Source: Candidatus Woesearchaeota archaeon
GTDB taxonomy: Archaea > Nanobdellota > Nanobdellia > Woesearchaeales > GW2011-AR4
Length of the DNA: 18,959 nt
Direction of reading: 5' to 3'
NCBI GenBank assembly: GCA_016211245.1
Contig: JACQSQ010000024.1
Span: 1-18,959 of the forward strand
Part shown: one piece after another, positions 1 through 6,606 of the stretch
How positions within the stretch are numbered: the stretch's first letter is position 1
How the letters are laid out: every line of letters starts with the position of its first letter
Notes under the pieces: generated by a model
What the model saw: the letters and a program-made list of their open reading frames with translations, nothing else
Databases searched by the model: none
What the model was told of the DNA's origin: nothing
Position numbers and translations under genes: made by a program

Positions 1-2
1 GG

Positions 3-605
3 AAATTAGTGCCGACAAAATGGTCGATTACGGCTACCGATGATATTATTGGAAAAAATTTGATAAATGAAATAAAGGATTTCAGTGAAATAAATTCTTA
101 TCACTCATTTTTTGGGAATTATCTTGGAAATTATTACCTAATCCTGATGTTCCCTGAAGTCTGGAGCTACGAACTGTTTGAGACTTATGTTCCAAAAGAT
201 TGGAATTTCAGCAGGGAGTTAAGATTTACAACAGATTACGAAAATAATTTTGGAAGAAAAGATTATGCATCAAATACCGTGGGCGGATATTATACAGTAA
301 GGCTTGCAATTCTGGAAAAATTAAAAGAAATGAAAATGCAGGCTTCTGTTCTTGCCCTAAGATTCATAACAGATGAATATTCAATGCCTCTTGGGGTTTG
401 GGTCACGCGCGAGGCGACAAGAAAAGCTGTGCTGCCCAAGCCAATCGAGTTTTCCTCAAAAGAGCTAATGCTCACCTATGCTAAAAATTTGATAAAGAAA
501 AAATTCAATTACAATATCGACTATCTTCTGAATGCGAGCAGATTGTTTAAGAGTGTAAAGCACCAGACAAAACTGGCAAATTTCACTAAAAACAAAAACA
601 TTTAA
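3..605 (+). CDS. nreA: Archaeal Nre DNA-repair protein, C-terminal part (5' end outside window)
   Basis: This looks like the C-terminal half of an archaeal Nre protein, a family of about 400 residues implicated in repair of DNA damage together with PCNA. Seen: a GGYYTVRLAILE segment, a QASVLALRFITDEY segment and an LGVWVTREATRKA segment, which I recognise as the conserved Nre C-terminal domain. The last residues contain QTKLANF (residues 186-192 counted from the GTG at 9), which fits the PCNA-interacting PIP box Q-x-x-[ILM]-x-x-F reported at the extreme C-terminus of Nre proteins. The frame is open to the window edge (AAA TTA before the GTG at 9), and about half the usual length is missing, so the GTG is probably an internal valine. 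The stop overlaps the TATA box of the next small gene. Confidence is high for the family and lower for the exact paralogue. Confidence 0.8.
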   Translation, partial: KLVPTKWSITATDDIIGKNLINEIKDFSEINSYHSFFGNYLGNYYLILMFPEVWSYELFETYVPKDWNFSRELRFTTDYENNFGRKDYASNTVGGYYTVRLAILEKLKEMKMQASVLALRFITDEYSMPLGVWVTREATRKAVLPKPIEFSSKELMLTYAKNLIKKKFNYNIDYLLNASRLFKSVKHQTKLANFTKNKNI

Positions 606-608
606 ATA
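601..608 (+). promoter_or_regulatory. TATA box upstream of the 25-residue microprotein
   Basis: TTTAAATA is an exact match to the archaeal box A consensus TTTAWATA. It overlaps the last codons of the upstream nre gene. Transcription would begin roughly 25 bases downstream, near 630, leaving only about 8 bases before the ATG at 638. Confidence 0.55.
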
Positions 609-637
609 TGCGCGCTTATTACAAAGGCATAAATAAA

Positions 638-715
638 ATGGCTAACTATGATTTGAATAAAATTCCTGCATTGTCTTTGTTAGTTCTAAGTCTATTGCTT
701 CTGCTGCTGTTATAA
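638..715 (+). CDS. Leucine-rich 25-residue membrane microprotein or leader peptide
   Basis: This is a 25-codon frame: an eight-residue polar start (MANYDLNK) followed by a hydrophobic run ending in seven consecutive leucines. Twelve of the 25 residues are leucine, enough for one transmembrane helix. It is supported by an exact TATA consensus about 30 bases upstream and by a hairpin plus T-run that begins inside its stop codon, so it sits in its own short transcription unit. No strong Shine-Dalgarno site is seen, which fits a short-leader transcript. It could be a small membrane peptide or a leader peptide rich in Leu codons controlling the gene at 828. I recognise no family, and it could also be chance. 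It is too short for routine gene callers. Confidence 0.4.
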   Translation: MANYDLNKIPALSLLVLSLLLLLLL

Positions 716-750
716 GCCCAAAAAGATAACATATTCTGTCTGGGCTTTTT
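714..750 (+). terminator. Hairpin plus T-run after the microprotein
   Basis: AAGCCCA (714-720) and TGGGCTT (741-747) form a perfect 7-bp stem with a 20-base loop, and the 3' arm runs into TTTTTC. The left arm starts inside the microprotein stop codon. It resembles an intrinsic terminator. Archaeal termination mainly needs the T-run, so the hairpin may also have another role. Confidence 0.5.
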
Positions 751-827
751 CATTGTCGGTTAAATTCTAGAGTATGTTATGAAATGCACAAAAAAACATT
801 CGGAATAAAAAATTTACAAAATCACAA

Positions 828-1196
828 ATGAAAACAACAACATTAGACTCAGCAGTCAATATGCCATCTCCGGATTTTACGAGCATTATGACAGAACTCA
901 ATGCTACAGTAGCAAAAATTGCTGGTGAGAAGCCAAAGCAAACCGATATAAGAGCTTCATTAATGGATGATGGTTCGGCTATTGTCGTTGTAGGTTTAGC
1001 CTTCCCAAGTGGTGGAGTATACAAAGGGCTAGGTAGTGGTAGGGGTTATGATGCTGCATTACGTCTGGCATGTGAGGATATTAAAACTCAAATTCAAAAA
1101 TCACCAATGGCAAATTATAATGACCCCACTGTTCAAACACGCTATGCTACAGCCACAGAAGTTTTAGAAGAAACTGGCTATGGGCACGGAGTTTAA
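828..1196 (+). CDS. Hypothetical protein, 122 residues
   Basis: I do not recognise this protein. It has a polar N-terminal third (to about residue 40), then a conserved-looking core: a beta-type segment SAIVVVGLAF (around 50-59), a glycine-rich GGVYKGLGSGRGYDA stretch (around 62-76), and a helix-like ALRLACEDIKTQI (around 77-89). The order strand-strand-Gly-rich turn-helix resembles the second half of a double-stranded-RNA-binding fold, but this is a shape impression only. There is no signal peptide or membrane segment. Arginine is coded by CGT and CGC as well as AGA/AGG, whereas neighbours are dominated by AGA/AGG, a weak hint of different ancestry. The ATG at 828 has no clear Shine-Dalgarno site. 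The gene ends 3 bases from the convergent end of alaS. Confidence 0.6.
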   Translation: MKTTTLDSAVNMPSPDFTSIMTELNATVAKIAGEKPKQTDIRASLMDDGSAIVVVGLAFPSGGVYKGLGSGRGYDAALRLACEDIKTQIQKSPMANYNDPTVQTRYATATEVLEETGYGHGV

Positions 1197-1199
1197 CTT

Positions 1200-3728
1200 T
1201 TATTTCAGTTTATTTTTCATCTCCTCCATCTCCCTCAAAAACCTCTTTATGGTTTTGACAATATGCTCGGGCTGTGTTTTTAAATTTTCAGAAACCTTGC
1301 CCAAAACATTCCCCTTGAACTCCTCTTTTATTCTTAATTCAAGCTCGTGAATTGCAACATCTTTTTTCTTTTCAATTGCTTTTTTGGCTAATTTCCATTT
1401 CTCAAACAATTCATTTACCCTGGAAGGCAATTGGCCTATATCAACTCCAAGCAGCCTTGCAGCTTCCTCCAAAATCTCTTTCTCCTGCTTCTTCTCTTTT
1501 TGTGCTGCCTCGCCTGCTGTGAAATACAGTCGGACTATTCCGTCAGAAATCTTTGCAGCTTTTAAAATTTTAATTTCACCTGCTTCTGAAGTGCTATGCA
1601 GGTGAGTTCCGCCGCATGCCTCAACATCAATTCCTTTTATGTTCACAATCCTCAGCATTTTTCCGGGAACTGCGCCGCCCTGGTAGATATTCATTCCATA
1701 AGTCTGCTCTGCCTCTGTCCTTGGAACAAATTTGCTCTCAACTTCTATGTTTTCCTTCACAAGCCTGTTGGCCTCTTTCTCAATCTCGTGCAGTTCCTCA
1801 TCCGTAATGCTCTGGTAATGAGTCAGATCAATTGTTGCCTTATCTATGTCTTTTTTTGCGCCAGCCTGATTTATGTGATTTCCCAAAATCTTTCTTGCAG
1901 CGGCATTTATTATGTGAGTGGAAGTATGATGTTTTGCAAGCTGCAATCTTCTTTGTATGTCTATTTCTCCTGCAACTTCATCTCCTTCTTTGAAATCGGG
2001 TTTCTGGCTCAAAACATGGATAATAATATTTCCTTGCTTAAAGACATCAACAACATTCTGACCATCAAGAGTCCCCAAATCGTTAAGCTGTCCGCCGCTT
2101 GTGGGATAAAAATAAGTCTCGTCGAGAATAACCTGATTATCGATAATCTTCACAACTTTTGCTTTGAATTTATTTTTTTTGTAATTAGAATAGTACAGCG
2201 CTATTGTTTCCGGAATGCCTTCCAGATTCAGTTTCTCCTCTCTTTTTGTCGCATGCTCCTGCTCTTGCTTTTCATGCAATTCTGCCACTCTCGCATAAAA
2301 GTTTTCAGGAACAATTATTTTCTTGTCAAATTTCAAGGCTTCTTCTTTTACAACTTCAGGTGTTATTCCATAGCTGTCATACAAGACAAGTAATTTTTTA
2401 TCATCAATCTCTTCCTTAACTAATTTTGATATCATGGAATTTGTTTTTTGCTTTGTTGCCTCATATTTCTGCTTCTCAACTTCCAAAATTTTTTCCACTT
2501 CATCAAGATTTTCCATAAGCTCCGGAAATAATTGCTCGAGATAATCTGCGTGCCACCTGCACAGGTCAGGCAAATAAATGTCCCATTTGTATCTGTCAAT
2601 GAATGATAAAGCCCTTCTCAAAATCACCCTTAAATTATAGCCGCCGCCGACATTGCTGGGCAATGCCCCGTCACTTAAAGCAACCAGCAATGCCCTTGAA
2701 TGCTCTGCAACAGAGTACAATGCAGCCAATTCCTGGATATGTTTTTTCAGCTCATTAACATCGTATCCTGTCTTGTTTGCTACATGCTTCCAGACTTTTT
2801 CTATATTTTCAACTTCATCAACATTCAGATAAGAGGAATAAGGCAAAAATCTCTGCATCATTTCATTGTTGACTTTGACTCCGGTAATTTCATACAATTT
2901 GTTTACAACTGTTGGAAATGTTGTTTCATAGCTTGTTGACTTGCCTTGCGTGAACCATGCATTTCTCTCATGCCCCATCCCCATGTCGAGCACTTTTAGA
3001 TTCAGTTCCTTGTAGCCGCTTGGAGCCTGCTCAAACATCATGTAAACTTGATTGCCCAACTCCAGGCCTCTGGAAAAATATTCCATGCATGACCCGAAGT
3101 TTCCTCCGCCGGCCCACGCATCCTCATGAAATTTTATTTCATCATTTGGCAAGCCAAGCCCCTGCTTGAGCCAGTTATGGATATCAGTGAAATATTTTTC
3201 CTGATTCCAATCCTTTGGTTTCATGAAAGCGTGCTGCCCGATCATGACAAAACAGCAATAATGGGAGCCAGTGATGCCAACATTGTCTATGTCATTAAAA
3301 CGCAATACAGGCTGAGGCACAACAAGCGGGTTTGCAGGAGGCTCTACTTCCCCAGAAACAACATAAGGCTGAAAATCATAAATGGAAGCTTGGACAAAGT
3401 CTGTGTCAGTTCTCCAGCGTGCAACCACAGGATACCTTTTTATCGGAGTATAGCCCAATCCCCTGAACATTCTGGAGAATTCCTTCCACAATTCGATATA
3501 ATCCAGCTTCTTCTTTGCCGGCGTCTGGCCGATAAACCTGAAGCCGCCTGAGCATGAGGGGTTGCCGCAAATTTCCTCGCTTGTCGCTGACCAGAAATAA
3601 GTTCCGCAGTTTTTGCAGTGCTTCCTGCTGAATCCTTCTTTTTTCAGGACTGATGTGGCGTAATATTTATCGGGCTCTTTTGAAGCTTTAGCCTTGAAAT
3701 CCTTTTTTACCTCTTTGTCTGTGTGCAT
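1200..3728 (-). CDS. alaS: Alanyl-tRNA synthetase, archaeal type, lacking the C-Ala domain
   Basis: This class II synthetase charges tRNA-Ala and edits mischarged Ser/Gly. Seen: an N-terminal Cys4 zinc site typical of archaeal AlaRS (C38, C41, C54, C59) followed by a YFW motif; the catalytic core with MIGQHAFMKPKDW and AWAGGGNFGSCMEYF; and the editing domain with zinc ligands H601, H605 (HHTSTH) and C705, H709 (CGGTH). After the editing domain only about 95 residues of charged helix remain, and the glycine-rich globular C-Ala (DHHA1) domain is not visible. The total of 842 residues is somewhat shorter than the roughly 900 of archaeal homologues. The stop lies 3 bases from the convergent gene at 828-1196, so no lost extension is hidden there. 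The ATG at 3728 gives the expected archaeal N-terminus. A TATA-like TTTTTAAC about 27 bases upstream implies a nearly leaderless mRNA. Confidence 0.97.
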   Translation of the reverse strand: MHTDKEVKKDFKAKASKEPDKYYATSVLKKEGFSRKHCKNCGTYFWSATSEEICGNPSCSGGFRFIGQTPAKKKLDYIELWKEFSRMFRGLGYTPIKRYPVVARWRTDTDFVQASIYDFQPYVVSGEVEPPANPLVVPQPVLRFNDIDNVGITGSHYCCFVMIGQHAFMKPKDWNQEKYFTDIHNWLKQGLGLPNDEIKFHEDAWAGGGNFGSCMEYFSRGLELGNQVYMMFEQAPSGYKELNLKVLDMGMGHERNAWFTQGKSTSYETTFPTVVNKLYEITGVKVNNEMMQRFLPYSSYLNVDEVENIEKVWKHVANKTGYDVNELKKHIQELAALYSVAEHSRALLVALSDGALPSNVGGGYNLRVILRRALSFIDRYKWDIYLPDLCRWHADYLEQLFPELMENLDEVEKILEVEKQKYEATKQKTNSMISKLVKEEIDDKKLLVLYDSYGITPEVVKEEALKFDKKIIVPENFYARVAELHEKQEQEHATKREEKLNLEGIPETIALYYSNYKKNKFKAKVVKIIDNQVILDETYFYPTSGGQLNDLGTLDGQNVVDVFKQGNIIIHVLSQKPDFKEGDEVAGEIDIQRRLQLAKHHTSTHIINAAARKILGNHINQAGAKKDIDKATIDLTHYQSITDEELHEIEKEANRLVKENIEVESKFVPRTEAEQTYGMNIYQGGAVPGKMLRIVNIKGIDVEACGGTHLHSTSEAGEIKILKAAKISDGIVRLYFTAGEAAQKEKKQEKEILEEAARLLGVDIGQLPSRVNELFEKWKLAKKAIEKKKDVAIHELELRIKEEFKGNVLGKVSENLKTQPEHIVKTIKRFLREMEEMKNKLK

Positions 3729-3751
3729 ATCTGGATAACAAATAATAATCT

Positions 3752-3771
3752 GTTAAAAACCTTTGGTTTTT
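3752..3771 (-). promoter_or_regulatory. alaS TATA box inside a 17-bp palindrome
   Basis: On the minus strand TTTTTAAC (3752-3759) lies about 27 bases before the alaS ATG. It overlaps a perfect inverted repeat, AAAAACC-TTT-GGTTTTT (3755-3771). The palindrome covers the BRE/TATA area, so it could be an operator, or a terminator for the upstream gene on the same strand. Confidence 0.4.
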
Positions 3772-3773
3772 GA

Positions 3774-3856
3774 GCAGTGAACTGCGAGAACTCGCCTCTC
3801 GCTCGCTCATCTCAGCGGAAATCGTAACTATTGATCATTAATTCTTGCGATTTCCG
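3774..3856. repeat. Cluster of three hairpins between the barrel-protein gene and alaS
   Basis: The gap between the barrel-protein gene and alaS holds GCAG-TGAA-CTGC (3774-3785), GCGAG-AA-CTCGC (3784-3795) and a perfect 9-bp inverted repeat, CGGAAATCG (3816-3824) with CGATTTCCG (3848-3856) around an AT-rich 23-base loop. The first part is clearly richer in GC than the genome around it. It may be a structured transcript, a processing site or a terminator region. Confidence 0.35.
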
Positions 3857-3916
3857 ACATATTAAAATTTATTGGTTTTTCTATTCAGCAAAAAAGAGTA
3901 GAATTCACAAATTATT

Positions 3917-4174
3917 TTACACGGTCTTGTAAACCAAGTCGTGCTCTCTTACTGGCTCATCCACTTTCATGCCAATGGATATGCCGGGCTCCGCAATTTC
4001 AATTTTATCATGCTCTACCTGCATCGAGCTGATTCTTTGCATGAAATCGGTCGTATGCCCTTTTATATGCACGCTATCCCCGACTTTTATGCTGCCATCT
4101 GTAACCTCAACTACCGCAACGCTTATCTTCGGGAAGTAGTGGGTCACTCTGCCTACTTTCATTTCTTCTGGCAT
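3917..4174 (-). CDS. Free-standing EF-Tu domain-2-like beta-barrel protein
   Basis: This 85-residue protein is a single translation-factor domain-2-like beta barrel without a GTPase domain. Seen: a VGRVTHYFPKISVAVVEV opening strand pair, the VGDSVHIKGHTTDF segment, a SMQVEH strand and an ISIGMKVDEPVREHDLVYK ending, which match the small proteins usually annotated as translation elongation factor-like in archaea. Its molecular role is not established, and a link to translation rests only on the fold. The ATG at 4174 is supported by GGGGTGG (4179-4185) four bases upstream and by a TATA box at 4211-4218. It is divergent from pdxS and lies upstream of alaS on the same strand, but 188 bases and an alaS promoter separate the two. 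Confidence 0.85.
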   Translation of the reverse strand: MPEEMKVGRVTHYFPKISVAVVEVTDGSIKVGDSVHIKGHTTDFMQRISSMQVEHDKIEIAEPGISIGMKVDEPVREHDLVYKTV

Positions 4175-4210
4175 TATACCACCCCTATTTTAGGATTTTG
4201 AACTCTAAAG

Positions 4211-4218
4211 TATATAAA
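4211..4218 (-). promoter_or_regulatory. TATA box for the EF-Tu barrel gene
   Basis: TTTATATA on the minus strand is about 40 bases before the ATG at 4174. The predicted start of transcription is near 4188, giving a leader of about 14 bases that contains the GGGGTGG ribosome-binding site. Confidence 0.6.
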
Positions 4219-4247
4219 TTTAGCGATATGTGGCAGCATAAATTTTT

Positions 4248-4263
4248 CCAAAACCTTTATATT
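4248..4263 (+). promoter_or_regulatory. BRE/TATA promoter of pdxS
   Basis: CCAAAACC (BRE-like, 4248-4255) directly followed by TTTATATT (4256-4263) is a strong archaeal promoter. Transcription should start near 4286, so the coding start must lie close to 4290-4300, well before the first ATG at 4338. This supports the AUU start proposed for pdxS. Confidence 0.65.
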
Positions 4264-4295
4264 CCATTGCTTATTGTCCAGAAGGGGGATTCAAA

Positions 4296-5168
4296 ATTAA
4301 AAAAAACACGTTTCTGCTGAAAAATGGGCTTGCTGAGATGCTGAAGGGTGGCGTCATAATGGATGTTGTAACGGCAGAGCAGGCGAAGATAGCCGAGAAA
4401 GCAGGCGCTGCTGCAGTCATGGCCCTGGAGAGGGTTCCGGCGGATATAAGAAAGACCGGGGGCGTTGCAAGAATGGCTGACCCACTGAAAATAAAGGAGA
4501 TAATGAATGTTGTTAGTATTCCCGTCATGGCCAAATGCAGGATTGGCCATATTGCAGAAGCAAGGGTTCTGGAAGCTCTGGGAGTCGATTATATTGATGA
4601 ATCTGAAGTCCTGACACCGGCAGATGAAAAGCATGTGAACAAGCATGATTTTAAGGTTCCTTTTGTCTGCGGCTGCAGGAATCTCGGAGAAGCATTGCGA
4701 AGGATAAATGAAGGCGCTGCAATGATAAGGACAAAAGGAGAGGCTGGAACCGGAAACATAATCGAGGCAGTAAGACATATAAGGGCTGTGAAGGAAGAGA
4801 CTGAAGCATTGCAGTCTATGAACCAAAAGCAATTAAATGAAAAGTCAAAAGAGCACAAAGTCCCTGTCGAATTATTAATTCAGGCAAAAAATCTCAAAAG
4901 ATTGCCAGTGGTGAATTTTGCAGCAGGCGGTGTTGCAACCCCAGCTGACGCGGCATTAATGATGCTTTTGGGATGCGACGGTATTTTTGTAGGCTCCGGA
5001 ATCTTCAAAAGCCAGAAGCCCTACGAAATGGCAAAGGCTGTTGTAGAGGCTACAACCAATTTCAACAATCCTAAATTGATAGCAAAAGTTTCAGAAGGAT
5101 TGGGGGATGCAATGAAGGGCCTTGACATCAAGGAGCTGGATATCAGGCTGCAGGAAAGGGGAAATTAA
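4296..5168 (+). CDS. pdxS: Pyridoxal 5'-phosphate synthase, PdxS (SNZ) subunit, probable AUU start
   Basis: PdxS condenses ribose 5-phosphate, glyceraldehyde 3-phosphate and ammonia (from PdxT) into PLP; the family forms a (beta/alpha)8 barrel in a dodecamer. Seen: GGVIMDVV, ALERVPADIRKTGGVARM, the first catalytic lysine in VMAKCRIGH and the second in IRTKGEAGTGN. The first ATG is at 4338, but conserved PdxS sequence (FLLKNGLAEMLKGG) continues upstream, and no ATG, GTG or TTG exists there in frame. An ATT at 4296 preceded by a GGGGG ribosome-binding site (4284-4288) gives 290 residues, close to 294 in Bacillus subtilis. It places Asp23 and Lys80 57 residues apart, like D24 and K81 there. The start is therefore AUU, or the 5' end has a sequence error. 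Confidence 0.95.
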   Translation: MKKNTFLLKNGLAEMLKGGVIMDVVTAEQAKIAEKAGAAAVMALERVPADIRKTGGVARMADPLKIKEIMNVVSIPVMAKCRIGHIAEARVLEALGVDYIDESEVLTPADEKHVNKHDFKVPFVCGCRNLGEALRRINEGAAMIRTKGEAGTGNIIEAVRHIRAVKEETEALQSMNQKQLNEKSKEHKVPVELLIQAKNLKRLPVVNFAAGGVATPADAALMMLLGCDGIFVGSGIFKSQKPYEMAKAVVEATTNFNNPKLIAKVSEGLGDAMKGLDIKELDIRLQERGN

Positions 5169-5208
5169 AGATTTTTATTAATTTAAATTTATTGTTTATT
5201 TCATTTTT
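5169..5208 (+). terminator. T-rich terminator region after pdxS
   Basis: Several T-runs (ATTTTTATTA, TTTATTGTTTATTTCATTTTTG) follow the pdxS stop directly, as expected for an archaeal U-rich terminator. They suggest that pdxT is at least partly transcribed separately. No hairpin is needed or obvious. Confidence 0.4.
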
Positions 5209-5284
5209 GAATCGCGCTCATTGTCAAGCGCAAGTGGAACAAAAACATTAAGCGCTAAATGCAATAAATAAAAAAATCAACAAA

Positions 5285-5857
5285 ATGCCAAAAATAGGAG
5301 TTCTTGCCCTGCAGGGAGATTTCAGGGAGCACATTGAGATGCTAAAAAAATGCAAGATTGATGCTGCAGAAATCAGGCTCCCGGAAGACTTAAAAGATGT
5401 TGATGGCCTGATAATTCCCGGCGGTGAAAGCACAGTAATCGGAAATTTGATGCAGATACATTCTTTAGACAAGGAAATAATCAAAAAATACAAGATGGGA
5501 ATGGCGATTTACGGCACATGCGCAGGCGCAATATTGTTGGCAAAGTATATTGCAGGAAGCAGCCAGCCAAGATTAAACCTATTGGATATTTCCGTTAAAA
5601 GAAATGACTACGGAAGGCAAATTGATAGTTTTGAAAGTGAGTTAAATATTGATGGAATAGGAAAGTTTAATGGAATTTTTATCAGGGCGCCCGTGATTAA
5701 AAAAGCCAGAAATGGAATTAAAGTTTTATCAAAGCTAGGCAACAAGCCCGTTTTGGTCAGGCAAAATAATATTTTGGCATCGACATTTCACCCTGAGCTG
5801 ACTAACGATAAAAGAGTGCATGAGTATTTTATTGAGCTGGCTGATAAGACCTCATAA
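5285..5857 (+). CDS. pdxT: Pyridoxal 5'-phosphate synthase, PdxT (SNO) glutaminase subunit
   Basis: PdxT hydrolyses glutamine and passes ammonia to PdxS. Seen: the class I glutamine amidotransferase fold with GVLALQGDFREH at the N-terminus, the IIPGGEST oxyanion region, the nucleophile C79 in GTCAGA, and the His/Glu pair H169 and E171 in FHPEL. The nucleophile number equals that of B. subtilis PdxT (C79), and the length of 190 residues is normal. It lies 116 bases after pdxS, separated by T-runs and by three GCGCT/AGCGC half-sites (5214-5256), so its own promoter is possible although no clear TATA box was found. No Shine-Dalgarno site precedes the ATG. The stop overlaps the convergent hydrolase gene by six bases. 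Confidence 0.96.
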   Translation: MPKIGVLALQGDFREHIEMLKKCKIDAAEIRLPEDLKDVDGLIIPGGESTVIGNLMQIHSLDKEIIKKYKMGMAIYGTCAGAILLAKYIAGSSQPRLNLLDISVKRNDYGRQIDSFESELNIDGIGKFNGIFIRAPVIKKARNGIKVLSKLGNKPVLVRQNNILASTFHPELTNDKRVHEYFIELADKTS

Positions 5858-6601
5858 AGAATTAAGCCATTTAATAATGTGATTTATCAGTTCAGCCCTA
5901 TAATTTCTATCTTCAAAAAAATGGTCCATTCCGCTTAATGGAATGAATTTGCTTTTTTTATTCAGCGCTGGCACAATCTTTTCTGAATTGGCTATTGGAA
6001 CATCCTTGTCTCCTGTACCATGAACTACAAGAATTGGAACTTTTATTTTTTCTACTTCTTTCCTTATATCCCGGTAATTAGCCCTGTCATAAAAATATTG
6101 TTTATACACATTAAATGTTTTTCCCCATGCATTTAATTGCAGAAAACCTACTTTATTTAATTCCTCAATCTGCATTTCTGAAAATTTATTTGTTGTTGCA
6201 TCTCTTTGGTCTGCATAAGCTGCAATATCCACAACAGATTTTGTAGAGCCATATTTTGCTTGGTGCAGCAAAACTTCAACTGCGCCTTGAGAATGGCCTA
6301 TAAGACAAAAAATTTCATAATTTTTTCGTTTGAAATTATCAACAATCGATTTTATGTCTTCAATCTCCTTTGTTATTGTTGAATCCTCAAACTTTCCTTC
6401 ACTTTTACCGTTTCCTGAAAAGTCAAACCTGAAAGCATTGAATCCGTTTGTTGCAAGTTTCTCGCACAATTCTGGATAGAAATGCTCGTCTTTAGAACAG
6501 ACTCTGCCATGACAGACTATAACTAGCTTATTTGATTTTGACTCGTGGAGAATGCCAGCTAATTTTTCTCCATTTTTATTTTTTATAAATAGTCTTTTCA
6601 C
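5852..6601 (-). CDS. Alpha/beta hydrolase (serine hydrolase, substrate unknown)
   Basis: This is a cytoplasmic alpha/beta-hydrolase-fold enzyme of 249 residues with no signal peptide. Seen: the HG oxyanion region after strand 3 (VIVCHGRVC, H31-G32), a FRFDFSGNGKSEG stretch (57-69), the nucleophile elbow GHSQGA with Ser104, the acid Asp198 in HGTGDKDVP, and the base His227 in GMDHFF. The complete triad predicts an active esterase, thioesterase or acyl-peptidase-type enzyme. The substrate cannot be told from sequence. It lies five bases after the malate dehydrogenase gene on the same strand, so it may be the last gene of the aspartase-mdh transcript, though no functional link is evident. Confidence 0.85.
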   Translation of the reverse strand: MKRLFIKNKNGEKLAGILHESKSNKLVIVCHGRVCSKDEHFYPELCEKLATNGFNAFRFDFSGNGKSEGKFEDSTITKEIEDIKSIVDNFKRKNYEIFCLIGHSQGAVEVLLHQAKYGSTKSVVDIAAYADQRDATTNKFSEMQIEELNKVGFLQLNAWGKTFNVYKQYFYDRANYRDIRKEVEKIKVPILVVHGTGDKDVPIANSEKIVPALNKKSKFIPLSGMDHFFEDRNYRAELINHIIKWLNSL

Positions 6602-6606
6602 TTTAT

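Noticed and set aside
1596..2393. 265-residue open frame on the plus strand inside alaS
   Set aside because: It is antisense to a strongly conserved synthetase, and its translation is Cys/Phe/Ile-rich without a domain pattern, as expected of a shadow frame.
4338..5168. pdxS starting at the ATG at 4338
   Set aside because: This would remove conserved N-terminal residues that are encoded upstream, and it lies about 50 bases from the predicted transcription start with no suitable ribosome-binding site.
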